A stretch of DNA of 40,784 nt from Syntrophorhabdaceae bacterium PtaU1.Bin034 (GCA_002067405.1 MVRP01000020.1:1-40784), one strand, 5' to 3'; counted from the first letter of the stretch, positions 8,219 through 16,890 are shown. Numbers and translations: made by a program. Notes: generated by a model not told the origin, from the sequence alone.

Positions 8219-9637
8219 TTAAGTTGCCGACGGAAAATACTCGCCCCAACGCTTCTTTACGTTCTCAACCACCTCCTCTGTCAGCATAATCGGAACCGGT
8301 CTCTTTTCCTCCGGCCACTCAAATGGTATCGTAGCATCGATGATCATACGCGATGTAAAATCTTTCTCGCCAATAGCCAATGACGGATCGATATGTGAAG
8401 AAAGGCCGCGTCTAATAATCTCACTACCACGATCAGGCTGAAATCTCATGCCTACCGCCCACCAGACCTCTCTTAAATCGGAAGGATCCACGTCATCGTC
8501 CACTACAACGACGAGCTTCGTTGAATAGGCTCCGGAAGGACATGAAAATACGGCCGTGCCTACCTGCCTGGCATGCCCCGGATAGAGCTGCTTGACTGAA
8601 ACAATAGCAGTAAAATAGCCGCCTGTTTCAGGTGGGCAGTAGACGGCTTTTATGCCGGGCAAGCCCATGACCTCGAGGTCCGACCAGAGCTGTGCTGTCC
8701 GGTTGAGGGCCATCAACATATGAATGTCAGTAATCGGCCTTCCCGTGGTACATCCCCAATGTATGGGATCGTTCCGATAGGTAACACATTTGATCTTCAT
8801 ATAAGGTTTCGGAAAAGTAGCCTGGTAGTACCCTGAATATTCTCCGTACGGTCCCTCGTCTTTCATCTCTGATGGATCCACTTCCCCTTCCAGGATCACT
8901 TCTGCGTTGGCAGGTACCGGAAGGTCAACCGTCTCACCTCTCACAACCTCTACAGGCTCCCCTCTTAGTGCCCCCATGACTTCATACTCACATACACCGG
9001 GAGGAACAGGTGCACTCGATACGAGAAAAAGAACCGGATCCACACCGATCGCAACCGCAACCGGCATTGGTTTTTTTAGCCGTTCATATTCCTTAAGATG
9101 GAGTTGGACGTGTTTCCCAGGGATCATCCAAATACCTGCAGTTCTTTCATCGAGAACCTGCATTCTGTGAGTACCTATGTTGACCCATCCGGTCTGGGGG
9201 CTCCTTGATATAATGCAGTTGGTGGTTCCGATAAAACGGCCCCCATCTTTTTCATAATATTTCGGGACGGGAAATTTCAGAATATCGACTTGATCCCCAC
9301 GCATAACGTTTTCCTTGCACGGGCCGGTCGACACTTCCCTTGGAGTGATTCTGTGCTTAATGCGGTCCGCCCATTTCCTCGCAATCTCCATTAAGGTACA
9401 GTCGATTGGAAGGTCGAGCGCTAACGCCAACCTTCCTGTGGTGGCAAGAGCGCTGGTAAGAACAGGCGTGCTATAACCCTTGATGTTCTCAAAAAGCAGG
9501 GCCGGTCCTTGCCTTAGCTCATTTATCTTGGCAATATGAGAGAGTTCGAGGTCCCAATGGACGTCAGCCTTCACGCGATGCAGTTCTCCCAGTTCCTCCA
9601 GACGATTTATAAATTCTCTAAGGTCACGGTATCCCAT
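8219..9637 (-). CDS. UbiD-family prenyl-FMN-dependent decarboxylase (first copy)
   Basis: A 472-aa UbiD-family (de)carboxylase that would use prenyl-FMN, Mn2+ and K+. Visible: N-terminal GYRDLREFINRLEELGEL, the cofactor segment NIGTHRMQVLDE near 153-164, VPANAEVILEGEV near 250, and the catalytic-loop block DEGPYGEYSGYY near 265-276 with its glutamates, followed by VVDDDVDPSDLREVWWAVGMR. The frame can be read from a GTG at 9643, but GGGGAGGTG lies directly before the ATG at 9637, so I use that ATG. It differs clearly from the second UbiD at 12923-14368 (different C-terminal half), so the two probably act on different substrates or steps. It sits directly upstream of dctP. Confidence 0.92.
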   Translation of the reverse strand: MGYRDLREFINRLEELGELHRVKADVHWDLELSHIAKINELRQGPALLFENIKGYSTPVLTSALATTGRLALALDLPIDCTLMEIARKWADRIKHRITPREVSTGPCKENVMRGDQVDILKFPVPKYYEKDGGRFIGTTNCIISRSPQTGWVNIGTHRMQVLDERTAGIWMIPGKHVQLHLKEYERLKKPMPVAVAIGVDPVLFLVSSAPVPPGVCEYEVMGALRGEPVEVVRGETVDLPVPANAEVILEGEVDPSEMKDEGPYGEYSGYYQATFPKPYMKIKCVTYRNDPIHWGCTTGRPITDIHMLMALNRTAQLWSDLEVMGLPGIKAVYCPPETGGYFTAIVSVKQLYPGHARQVGTAVFSCPSGAYSTKLVVVVDDDVDPSDLREVWWAVGMRFQPDRGSEIIRRGLSSHIDPSLAIGEKDFTSRMIIDATIPFEWPEEKRPVPIMLTEEVVENVKKRWGEYFPSAT

Positions 9638-9789
9638 AATCACCTCCCCGGTTGATCTTTACATCTACATCGAGACTTCACTCTATAAACGCCACATGCG
9701 TCAGAAAAGGCTGACGCGTCCCACCCATTATTTGTGCTTCTCGGCCGGTCTCCGTTTCTTCTGAGAGATACTATTCTGTTCCCGCTTCT

Positions 9790-11337
9790 TTATTTCGCAT
9801 GTTGATCTTTCAGCATATGCTTAAGAACCTTCCCCATACTGTTTCTTGGCAGATCATTAACAAACTGCACAAGCTTCGGTTTCTTGTAGCTGCCTAGATT
9901 TTCCAAACAAATATTGACAACCTCCTTTTCTGTCATTGTCTCCCCATCCTTCAAGATCACGAACGCCTTTACCGACTCTCCCCAAGTAGGATCGGGCACT
10001 CCCACAACGGCGCTTTCCTTAACCTTGGGGTGCGCGTCGATGACTGCTTCAATCTCCGCCGGGTAAATGTTTTCTCCTCCGCTGATGATCATGTCCTTCT
10101 TTCGTCCAACCAAATGCAGAAACCTTTCCGAATCAAACATGCCCAAGTCGGTCGTATGAAGCCACCCATCCTTCAGGACCTGACCGGTTTCCTCGGGCAT
10201 TTCCCAATATCCGGCGAAAATCTTATCGCTCCTCACCATAATTTCGCCTACTGTTCCCGTAGGGACTTCGATACCGTTTTCATCGGCTATCTTGATGTGG
10301 ACATTGATGTACTCCTTGCCGCACGACGAGAGTCTTCGATCTTCTGGGGAAGACACCACATGATCTTCCTTCGCCAAGTACGTCACACCGCCAACAGTCT
10401 CTGTGGAACCGTAACCTTGTGTAAGAATAGGACCGAACAGTTGAACTGCCTGCCTGAGTACCGGGGCGGAAGCAGGCGCCGCAGCGTACTTGATCTGCCG
10501 TAACTGTTTTACAGTCCCACGATAGCGATCTATTTCGGGATAGCCGGTGATTTGCACCAGCATCGTTGGCACGACAAACGTGCACGTAATATTCTCCTCC
10601 GCTAATGTCTTAAAGAACTGCCCGGGTTCGAAGCTGCTGTAAGGAGAAACAACAATGCAAGCCCCGACGTAGAGGAGCTGATGGACTATGGGTATTGTAA
10701 CGGGTCCGTGAAACATCGGGAGTACTACTAATCCCTTATCGTCATGAGAAAATGGCAAATCTATTTGAAGACAGACCATGTGTTCCAGAATGTTCCGATG
10801 TGTCCACATAGCACCTTTTGGAAGTCCCGTCGTTCCGCTGGTAAAAAATATTGCTGCAGTGTCGTTCTCGTTGATATTAATGGGGGGTTCCGATGATGGC
10901 GAGGTCAGTAGAAGGTCCTCATAAGGAATCTGTCCCTTGCCTGTCGCTTCGCCAACGCAGACAATACCAAGGACCGTCTCGAGGTTCCACCCGATCTCTG
11001 CCACCACGTGCTGAAATTGCTCGCCTATAATCCAGCCCTTCGGAGACGTGATATTAAAATATCTGATGTATTCCTTCGCATTCAGTCGTGTATTCAAAGG
11101 GACCATAATGGCTCCCAGTTTTGCAAGTCCGAAATAGATCTCGATATATTCAGCGCAATTCTGAAGCAACACCAACACCCTATCTCCCTTTGTGATACCA
11201 AGCTGTAATAGGCCATTGGCTAACCTGTTTGTCCGCTCGTTAAATGACCGCGACGTGTACCTTTTATTGCCCGATATAAGACAAATTTTTTCAGGATTCC
11301 GCCTCGCGTTCCTACGAGGAATTTCTCCTAAATCCAT
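9790..11337 (-). CDS. AMP-forming acyl-CoA ligase
   Basis: Acyl/aryl-CoA synthetase of the ANL superfamily (acid + ATP + CoA to acyl-CoA). Visible: phosphate loop FFTSGTTGLPKGAMWTHRN, GYGSTETVG (A5), GWLHTTDLGMFD (A7), LVGRKKDMIISGGENIYP (A8) and the catalytic Lys in PRNSMGKVLKH (A10). Start choice matters: the frame opens at GTG 11412, but AGGAGGGCACCA lies right before the ATG at 11337, giving 515 aa that begin MDLGEIPRRNARRNPEKI, the normal start of such ligases. The gene is placed between the radical-SAM gene and a UbiD gene. It probably activates the imported acid; the chain type is not determinable. Confidence 0.93.
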   Translation of the reverse strand: MDLGEIPRRNARRNPEKICLISGNKRYTSRSFNERTNRLANGLLQLGITKGDRVLVLLQNCAEYIEIYFGLAKLGAIMVPLNTRLNAKEYIRYFNITSPKGWIIGEQFQHVVAEIGWNLETVLGIVCVGEATGKGQIPYEDLLLTSPSSEPPININENDTAAIFFTSGTTGLPKGAMWTHRNILEHMVCLQIDLPFSHDDKGLVVLPMFHGPVTIPIVHQLLYVGACIVVSPYSSFEPGQFFKTLAEENITCTFVVPTMLVQITGYPEIDRYRGTVKQLRQIKYAAAPASAPVLRQAVQLFGPILTQGYGSTETVGGVTYLAKEDHVVSSPEDRRLSSCGKEYINVHIKIADENGIEVPTGTVGEIMVRSDKIFAGYWEMPEETGQVLKDGWLHTTDLGMFDSERFLHLVGRKKDMIISGGENIYPAEIEAVIDAHPKVKESAVVGVPDPTWGESVKAFVILKDGETMTEKEVVNICLENLGSYKKPKLVQFVNDLPRNSMGKVLKHMLKDQHAK

Positions 11338-11549
11338 TGGTGCCCTCCTCATAATCGCTGTGAATTCCCAGGCACCGTCCATATGGCCGCCGTACGGCGC
11401 CTGGTCCTCCACGGGTAATCCGGGCGCGGCTCCGGGATACCCAATCTATGTGTTAGATCCCCACCATAGGGAAAAGTCCTGCGAAAAGGCGTTCCGCATC
11501 TCTCGCACTTTGCCACGAAAGAGTGGAGAACTTGCCATCTCCAGCCGCC

Positions 11550-12854
11550 TTAACATCCCATATCCAGAATCGCGCTCTGCTGGTATACCGATTTTCCGGG
11601 GCCTACATCTCTGTAACCGGGAATTTGCGGCAATTTATGCTTTTCCCAAAGCTGGTTCCAGGCCCGGTCAAGCTCAACAAAGTACTTTAGAGGCACAACG
11701 GGACTGTCTTTTAAGGCAGAATGCGGCTCGATACACCAGTGGTCGGGCCTTGGCAGAACCCCATGGGACATGAGAAAATCCAGGCCCTCTGTTGTTGATT
11801 TCACAGCGTCCTCGACGTTCTCAAACCCGTAAGGCTTGCACATCTCAACCCCTGCTACAAAGGCAGGTGTGACCCAGCCTTCGCCAAAGACATCCACTGC
11901 ATCGATTGTTCTTTTGATCCATTCCTCTCTCCCTATGAATTTTTCCTTACCGGGACAGATGGCTTTAAAAAGACGCTCATCCCAAACCTCAAAATTCGGA
12001 TGATAGCAGTCGACGCCGGCGTCCTTCAGACGCCTGCACCCTTCTTTGTCCAGCGCCGCCGTCTGTTGATGACAAATCCATCTATCGCCGATAGCCTCTT
12101 TTATCGCCTTGACATAGTCCGTATAGAATTTGACATCAGCGTACTCGCCCTTCCCGGACATAACTGAACCACCCGTTAATATATAAGTGTATGTGTGGGG
12201 TTCACCCTCAGGGTGGTCGAGAAATATGGTCTTCATGACTTCTACTACCTTATCTACGCTCTTTCTCAAAGTGTAGGAGCGACCTTGTTTTTTCAACGCT
12301 TCGTAATTGGCATTAAGGTCACAGAACTTGCACTCTAACTTGAAACTCCATAAGCCACAGTTTCTGAAAATCGTACAGAAAGCCCTGGTGCCCCACCCGA
12401 CAACAGGGACGATCTCCGCGTAGCGGGTCCCATCTTCGAAGCTCTTGGAATAGTATTTCGGAACCGGGGGAAAGCTCACTTTCCCAATCTTTTCCCCGCC
12501 ATCACTCGTGAGCCATACCTCGCCTTCCACAACATCGATAAGATAGGGAGAGTCATAGGAAATAGTGGCGCGCACGTTTGTCTTTCGAAGCCCGTAGGGT
12601 CCCGCCTCCATCCTGAACTCATCTGGCGCTTTAACGCTCTCTTCGTGCTCCATCTCTAAGGGGTCTGTTCTGTCATATGAAAAGATATAGTAGGACCGTG
12701 CCCTTCCTTCTGCAGCTCGTTTCATTGCCGCCTGTGAAAACCTTACTCCATGCCGCAGCACGTCTTCTTTTACAATGACTTCTTTCGGCACGTCCGGGTA
12801 TATCTCAAAAAAAGATTCAACCTCCTTACTTCGAGAAAGCTGTTTTTGTTTCAT
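11550..12854 (-). CDS. radical SAM protein with atypical cysteine motif
   Basis: A 434-aa protein whose cysteines near residue 170 are arranged C-x5-C-x8-C-x2-C (CTIFRNC, then CGLWSFKLECKFC). The expected radical-SAM C-x3-C-x2-C is absent, but the ending ECKFCDLN and a later LTGGSV (GGE-like SAM-amine motif, about 227) on a TIM-barrel-like pattern argue for a radical-SAM enzyme with a variant cluster site. The first ~150 residues form a separate domain with no motif I recognise, and the last ~60 (DRAWNQLWEKHKLPQIPGYRD) look conserved. GGAGG precedes the ATG. It sits between the second UbiD and the CoA ligase, so it is probably part of the pathway. The reaction is unknown. The GGS and Cys reading are seen; function is inference. 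Confidence 0.75.
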   Translation of the reverse strand: MKQKQLSRSKEVESFFEIYPDVPKEVIVKEDVLRHGVRFSQAAMKRAAEGRARSYYIFSYDRTDPLEMEHEESVKAPDEFRMEAGPYGLRKTNVRATISYDSPYLIDVVEGEVWLTSDGGEKIGKVSFPPVPKYYSKSFEDGTRYAEIVPVVGWGTRAFCTIFRNCGLWSFKLECKFCDLNANYEALKKQGRSYTLRKSVDKVVEVMKTIFLDHPEGEPHTYTYILTGGSVMSGKGEYADVKFYTDYVKAIKEAIGDRWICHQQTAALDKEGCRRLKDAGVDCYHPNFEVWDERLFKAICPGKEKFIGREEWIKRTIDAVDVFGEGWVTPAFVAGVEMCKPYGFENVEDAVKSTTEGLDFLMSHGVLPRPDHWCIEPHSALKDSPVVPLKYFVELDRAWNQLWEKHKLPQIPGYRDVGPGKSVYQQSAILDMGC

Positions 12855-12922
12855 ATCTATCCTCCGTGTATCTCTTTATTAACAGCTAAAGCCAGCGGAT
12901 TTAGTGCAAGTCCATGTAGAAA

Positions 12923-14368
12923 TTATGGCAGTCCGTATTTCCCCCAGTTTGCGATCACCCTCTTTAATACCTCTTCATTGGGCTTTACAGGGTGTGCGGT
13001 GGGGCGGGTTCGTCCTTCGCCTTGCCACTTAGTAGTAGCGTCGATACCCATAAGTGAACGAAATGTGATATCTGTCTGCCCCCTCTGGGCGAATTCTACG
13101 GGTCTCACGCTTCCGGCAGGATTGAGAGCATATCCTCCAATGGGAGGTGTGATAATCACGTCCTGATGAGGATCTACACGCGTGGATAAAGCCCAGATCA
13201 CCTCTTCAGGGTCGCTGATATCGATGTCGTCATCGCAGACAATTACAATGTTACACGTAGATGCGATATACGGCAGGGAGAATGCCTGGTAGATCGCCTC
13301 CTTGCCCCAGCCTGGGTAGCGTTTCTTGATAGCAATAATTGCAGTGAAATCTCGACCCGACGGCGGCAGCCAGGCACCCGTGCACCCGGTGATCCTTTCT
13401 TTGGCCTGAGCGGTGAAGGTCGAACACTGTTGTATCATCCTCAGCATCTCTGCGTCTCCCAGCGTAGGACCTTCGATAGTCGTCAGGAAGAGGGGGTTTT
13501 TTCTATGAGTTATGCATTTTACATCGAAGACGGGGAGAAGCATTCCCTCCTCAAACATCCCCATCCATTCGCCGAAGGGTCCCTCCATCTTATTGTTATC
13601 GAATAGGATCTCCCCTTCGAGAACAATCTCTGCCGTTGCCGGTACCTCAAGGTCTACGGTTTCACACTTGACCACATCGACAGGAGCCCCGTTGCGCAAC
13701 GAGGAAGCGAAGGCGAATTCGTCCGCGCCCAGTGGAATCTTCGTGCCTGCCGCCATATAAAGAGAGGGGTCGGTTCCGATTGCTGCCGCGCAAGGCATGC
13801 TCTTCCAACCTTTTTTCTTGGCCCTGTCGTAATAGATTCCTTGGTCTTGAAAAATATTGCACATCACGCCTGTGCTTCTTTTATCATGGACCATCATGCG
13901 GTAGATTCCCGCATTCGGGCCGAATTTGTCGTCCTTCGCGACTACTAGAGGAAGGGTTATGTACGCGCCGCCGTCGGCCGGGCTCCATTGGAGAATAGGA
14001 AATTTGCCGAGATCAATATCATTCCCCTTTAGGATTACCTCTTTGCACGGACCTGACTCGACCAGCCTCGGCTTTTGCCACTTGCTCTGATTTAACTGAG
14101 CAGTAAATAAGTCACGATACTCTTTAACGCTTAGACCACGGGGAAAGCCGCAGGACATGGCAAACCTGTCAAGCGTTCCAAAGATATTCGTAACAATCGG
14201 AACATTGTACCCTCTGACGTTCTCGAGAATAACGGCCGGACCTTTCCTTTTGCCCAATTCCCATATAATCGAAAAAACTTCATGTCCCTCGGTGATCTCC
14301 TCTTGCACATGAACCAACTCTCCTCGTTCTTCCAGATCAGCCAAGTACTCCCTTAAGTCGTTGTACAT
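12923..14368 (-). CDS. UbiD-family prenyl-FMN-dependent decarboxylase (second copy)
   Basis: A 481-aa UbiD-family (de)carboxylase. Visible: MYNDLREYLADLEERGEL, GPAVILENVRGYNVPIVTN near 43, the cofactor segment NAGIYRMMVHDKRSTG near 155, VPATAEIVLEGEI near 250, the active-site block MEGPFGEWMGMF near 266, and CDDDIDISDPEEVIWALSTRVDP near 385, which is the classical W-A-x-x-T-R form; the other copy (8219-9637) has a diverged version. AAGGAGGAATC precedes the ATG. It follows the FCD regulator by 18 bp and precedes the radical-SAM gene by 68 bp, consistent with one transcript. UbiX at 185-790 would supply the cofactor. Confidence 0.92.
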   Translation of the reverse strand: MYNDLREYLADLEERGELVHVQEEITEGHEVFSIIWELGKRKGPAVILENVRGYNVPIVTNIFGTLDRFAMSCGFPRGLSVKEYRDLFTAQLNQSKWQKPRLVESGPCKEVILKGNDIDLGKFPILQWSPADGGAYITLPLVVAKDDKFGPNAGIYRMMVHDKRSTGVMCNIFQDQGIYYDRAKKKGWKSMPCAAAIGTDPSLYMAAGTKIPLGADEFAFASSLRNGAPVDVVKCETVDLEVPATAEIVLEGEILFDNNKMEGPFGEWMGMFEEGMLLPVFDVKCITHRKNPLFLTTIEGPTLGDAEMLRMIQQCSTFTAQAKERITGCTGAWLPPSGRDFTAIIAIKKRYPGWGKEAIYQAFSLPYIASTCNIVIVCDDDIDISDPEEVIWALSTRVDPHQDVIITPPIGGYALNPAGSVRPVEFAQRGQTDITFRSLMGIDATTKWQGEGRTRPTAHPVKPNEEVLKRVIANWGKYGLP

Positions 14369-14386
14369 TTTGTGATTCCTCCTTTT

Positions 14387-15148
14387 CTATGTTAAATTCT
14401 CCAAATTCTCCTCCCTTTCCAGCGTGGGTAGGATCTTTTGTTTTGCAGCCAACTTGATCAGCCGGGCACTGACGTTCTTGATGTGGGCGTTATTGAGAGC
14501 CTTAGCGCCCTCAGTCAGGCCAGCCTTAAGAAGATCCAAAATATCCCTGTGCGCCTTGAACGTAGCGAGCGTAATCCGCCGGTTCGCTTCTATCTTTAGC
14601 AACATGTACATGAGCATTTCAAAGATTGCAGAGAGCGTGTCAATGAGTATGGTGTTACCGGTGATGTTCACAAGTGAAGCGTGAAAACCAAAGTTCTCAT
14701 CAATCTTTTCCCTTTCCTTTCCATCCCTGTATAGCTGCTCTGCCCTATCAATGGATTTCTGTAGCTTGTCGATCTCTTTCTTCGTTATTTTCTGGCCGAC
14801 GATATCGATGACGATGGATTCAAAACAATACCGGGCCTCTGTAAGATGATTAAGAGTGACGTGACCGATTCTCCAACTGTCGGAAAAATAATCGATTAGT
14901 TTTTGATTGCTGCCCAGTTTTTGGATAAAACAGCCGCCTTGGTTCCCCTTCTTGATACTCACAAGCCCAGAAAGCTCCAAAATCCTCATGGCCTCTCTCA
15001 CTGCAGATCTACTCACTCCGAACACGTGGGCCAGTTCATACTCAGCGGGGAGCTTGTCGCCAGGCTTAAGCGTGCCGGAAAGAACAGCCTCTTTTATCCG
15101 GTCAACAATTCTCTCAAACAATCGTCTTTCCTTCAGTTGTGTGAACAT
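14387..15148 (-). CDS. FadR/GntR-family transcriptional regulator (FCD domain)
   Basis: A 253-aa regulator: N-terminal winged helix-turn-helix (GTLKPGDKLPAEYELAHVFGVSRSAVREAMRILELSGLVSI, about residues 28-70) and a C-terminal all-helical FCD ligand domain with metal-ligand-type residues (ENFGFHASLV near 150, FKAHRDILDLL near 200). FCD sensors usually bind organic acids or acyl-CoAs. An upstream GTG exists at 15157, but the ATG at 15148 matches the start of its paralogue at 17176-17904 (both begin MF-x-x-LKE-K/R-RLFERIV). It lies inside the catabolic block, 24 bp after the acyl-CoA dehydrogenase. A likely target is the GTCGGAC palindrome at 16583-16593 over the block's promoter (inference). 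Confidence 0.92.
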   Translation of the reverse strand: MFTQLKERRLFERIVDRIKEAVLSGTLKPGDKLPAEYELAHVFGVSRSAVREAMRILELSGLVSIKKGNQGGCFIQKLGSNQKLIDYFSDSWRIGHVTLNHLTEARYCFESIVIDIVGQKITKKEIDKLQKSIDRAEQLYRDGKEREKIDENFGFHASLVNITGNTILIDTLSAIFEMLMYMLLKIEANRRITLATFKAHRDILDLLKAGLTEGAKALNNAHIKNVSARLIKLAAKQKILPTLEREENLENLT

Positions 15149-15172
15149 GCAGATCACATGGCGTCAATCGGG

Positions 15173-16321
15173 TTATTCCGGGCTTAGGCCCAGTTCACGG
15201 GCCACAATAAGCTTCATGATTTCTGTTGTGCCTGCTATAATTGGGAAAATACGGACATCACGATATAAACGACAAATCCTGTACTCCTCCATGTACCCAT
15301 ATCCGCCGTGTATCTGCACTGCTTGGTAAGCGACCCTATTGGCCATTTCAGATAACCATGCCTTTGCCATGGAAACCTTCATTGCAATGTCCTCACCCTT
15401 GCTGAACTCTGCTGCTAGAGTGTCAAGTAATGTTCTCCCTATCTGCACTTCAGTGGCCATTTCAGCCAGTTTGAATGCGTTGTGCTGAAAGTTACCAATC
15501 AGCCGGCCAAATGCTTCACGCTCCTTCGCGTATTTCACCGCCTCCTTCAAGCATTCCTCTGCCAATACTTGGCATTTGATGCATACCTCTAGCCGCTCAT
15601 GATTCAACTTTTCCATCATGTACTTGAAGCCTTTTCCTTCTTCACCTAAAAGATTGCCGGCAGGAACTCGGCAATCTTCGAAGAAAAGTTCTGCGGTGTC
15701 CTGCATATGAAAACCCATCTTCTCCAATTGCCGGCCGCGTGAGAACCCTTCTGTACCTGTCTCCACTACTACCAGACTGATACCCCGGGACCCGGATGCC
15801 GATTCCACCTTACATGCCAAAACTATGATGTCAGCGAACATGCCGTTGGTAATAAATGTCTTTTGACCGTTGATAACGTAGTAGTCTCCGTCCCTCACAG
15901 CTTTTGTCCTGATGGCCGCAAGATCCGATCCCGCATTTGGTTCTGTCAATCCGATAGCTGCAATGGCGTCACCGGTCGTGCACTTCGGCAGTAGGCGATT
16001 TTTGAGGTCTTCACGACCATAGGAATAGATGTATGGGACGGCCACGTCGCTATGTAAGGGTACTCCCGTGCTAACTGCATCTCCTCGTATCAGTTCTTCG
16101 TTAATAATCATGTTATAGCTGTAGTCGAGTCCCGCACCACCGTACTCTTCGGGCAACCAGGGACATAGAAAGCCCTGTTTCCCGAACTTCTTCCATAACT
16201 CCCTGGGAATTGCATTGTCCTTCTCCCACTTCTCGATATGCGGAGTAATCTCTCTCGCCACGAATTTCTTGAACACCTGCCTGAAACTCCGCTGTTCGTC
16301 GTTGTCTTCAAAAAGGGGCAT
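15173..16321 (-). CDS. acyl-CoA dehydrogenase
   Basis: FAD-dependent acyl-CoA dehydrogenase, 382 aa, full length. Visible: AIGLTEPNAGSDLAAIRTKA (flavin/substrate signature, about 120-140), YVINGQKTFITNG, YAKEREAFGRLIGNFQ, QIHGGYGYMEEY and the C-terminal AGTTEIMKLIVARELG. Oddity: in most members the catalytic base is the Glu of an E-G-T motif here; this protein has A-G-T. Isovaleryl-CoA and long-chain dehydrogenases also lack that Glu and use one from an internal helix, so the enzyme is probably still active but with a different substrate class. The start at 16321 has GAGGAGGAATAAG just upstream; the frame extends to 16360 without a site. First gene of the minus-strand block. Confidence 0.93.
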   Translation of the reverse strand: MPLFEDNDEQRSFRQVFKKFVAREITPHIEKWEKDNAIPRELWKKFGKQGFLCPWLPEEYGGAGLDYSYNMIINEELIRGDAVSTGVPLHSDVAVPYIYSYGREDLKNRLLPKCTTGDAIAAIGLTEPNAGSDLAAIRTKAVRDGDYYVINGQKTFITNGMFADIIVLACKVESASGSRGISLVVVETGTEGFSRGRQLEKMGFHMQDTAELFFEDCRVPAGNLLGEEGKGFKYMMEKLNHERLEVCIKCQVLAEECLKEAVKYAKEREAFGRLIGNFQHNAFKLAEMATEVQIGRTLLDTLAAEFSKGEDIAMKVSMAKAWLSEMANRVAYQAVQIHGGYGYMEEYRICRLYRDVRIFPIIAGTTEIMKLIVARELGLSPE

Positions 16322-16463
16322 CTTATTCCTCCTCGTTTGATGGGATATTCTGATAATCAAATACTTCCGTCATCCTCAACATACCAATCCGTTCAAAGAA
16401 AGCTTTTCTCTTCATAAAGTTCCTCTTTGCTGTTCCCTTGCACTATTGTGCGTTCCTTTGAAA

Positions 16464-16530
16464 GGGCTGAAGGCCGATAAAGGGAGGCAAAGTCTTTATG
16501 GGATCTACGAAAGGCAGATGCCTTCAGCCC
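16464..16530. repeat. 11-bp perfect inverted repeat in the leader of the catabolic block
   Basis: GGGCTGAAGGC at 16464-16474 and its exact complement GCCTTCAGCCC at 16520-16530, separated by 45 nt. It lies in the untranslated leader between the promoter at 16599-16628 and the acyl-CoA dehydrogenase start at 16321. It may form a hairpin in the mRNA or be a protein site or scar. No T-run follows on either strand, so it is not a standard terminator. Confidence 0.5.
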
Positions 16531-16582
16531 GTTTATTACTTCCTTCATTTTAGATTTTACGGCTACTTTTGTACGTCGTCTA

Positions 16583-16593
16583 ATGTCGGACAT
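16583..16593. promoter_or_regulatory. candidate FadR-like operator at the block promoter
   Basis: ATGTC-G-GACAT, an 11-bp palindrome with core GTCGGAC, sitting where transcription from the promoter at 16599-16628 would start. E. coli FadR sites share a GTC-N-GAC core, and both FCD regulators in this window have FadR-type helix-turn-helix domains, so one or both may bind here. Flanking bases extend partial symmetry (GTCGT to the left, ACGAC to the right, unequal spacing). Confidence 0.45.
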
Positions 16594-16598
16594 ACGAC

Positions 16599-16628
16599 CT
16601 TATACATCAGGTAGTAGAAACCTGTCAA
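16599..16628 (-). promoter_or_regulatory. sigma70-type promoter for the catabolic block
   Basis: Read on the minus strand: -35 TTGACA (16628-16623), 18-bp spacer, -10 TATAAG (16604-16599). The -35 is perfect and the -10 has one mismatch. It points toward the acyl-CoA dehydrogenase, leaving a leader of about 270 nt. The palindrome at 16583-16593 would overlap the start point, a position suited to repression. Confidence 0.6.
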
Positions 16629-16890
16629 GAAAAAAATAAAAATGCTATTTGAAGTATGTTTTCCTTTTTGAAGCAAAGACTTACAATAATCCGTGGACTC
16701 ACAGGTCTCTTATCCTTCAGTGCCAACGACCCACTTGGCCGATGTTTATACGGTTCTCGCGTTCCTAACAGTAAACCAACCAATGGTGTACGATGTTTAT
16801 TCTGCTTGTGGTGGCAGCCCCAAAAAAACGCAATGGTCCGCGCGGTGAGGAAGACTATAAAACTCCTTCAACTCTTATGGAGTTGAAGGT
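16629..16890. other. intergenic stretch without a convincing gene
   Basis: About 260 bp between the minus-strand promoter and the IS3 stub. Short open frames here lack ribosome binding sites and known motifs. A perfect stem-loop is present at 16865-16889 (CCTTCAACTC, loop TTATG, GAGTTGAAGG). It is not followed by a T-run on either strand. It could be an insertion scar or a weak factor-dependent stop. Confidence 0.5.

Noticed and set aside
16393..16593. 66-aa minus-strand frame before the acyl-CoA dehydrogenase
   Set aside because: It begins inside the putative operator, has no ribosome binding site and includes the 11-bp inverted repeat; most likely leader RNA.
16656..16886. 76-aa plus-strand frame
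   Set aside because: No ribosome binding site, no motif, and it ends in the perfect stem-loop; composition is not protein-like.
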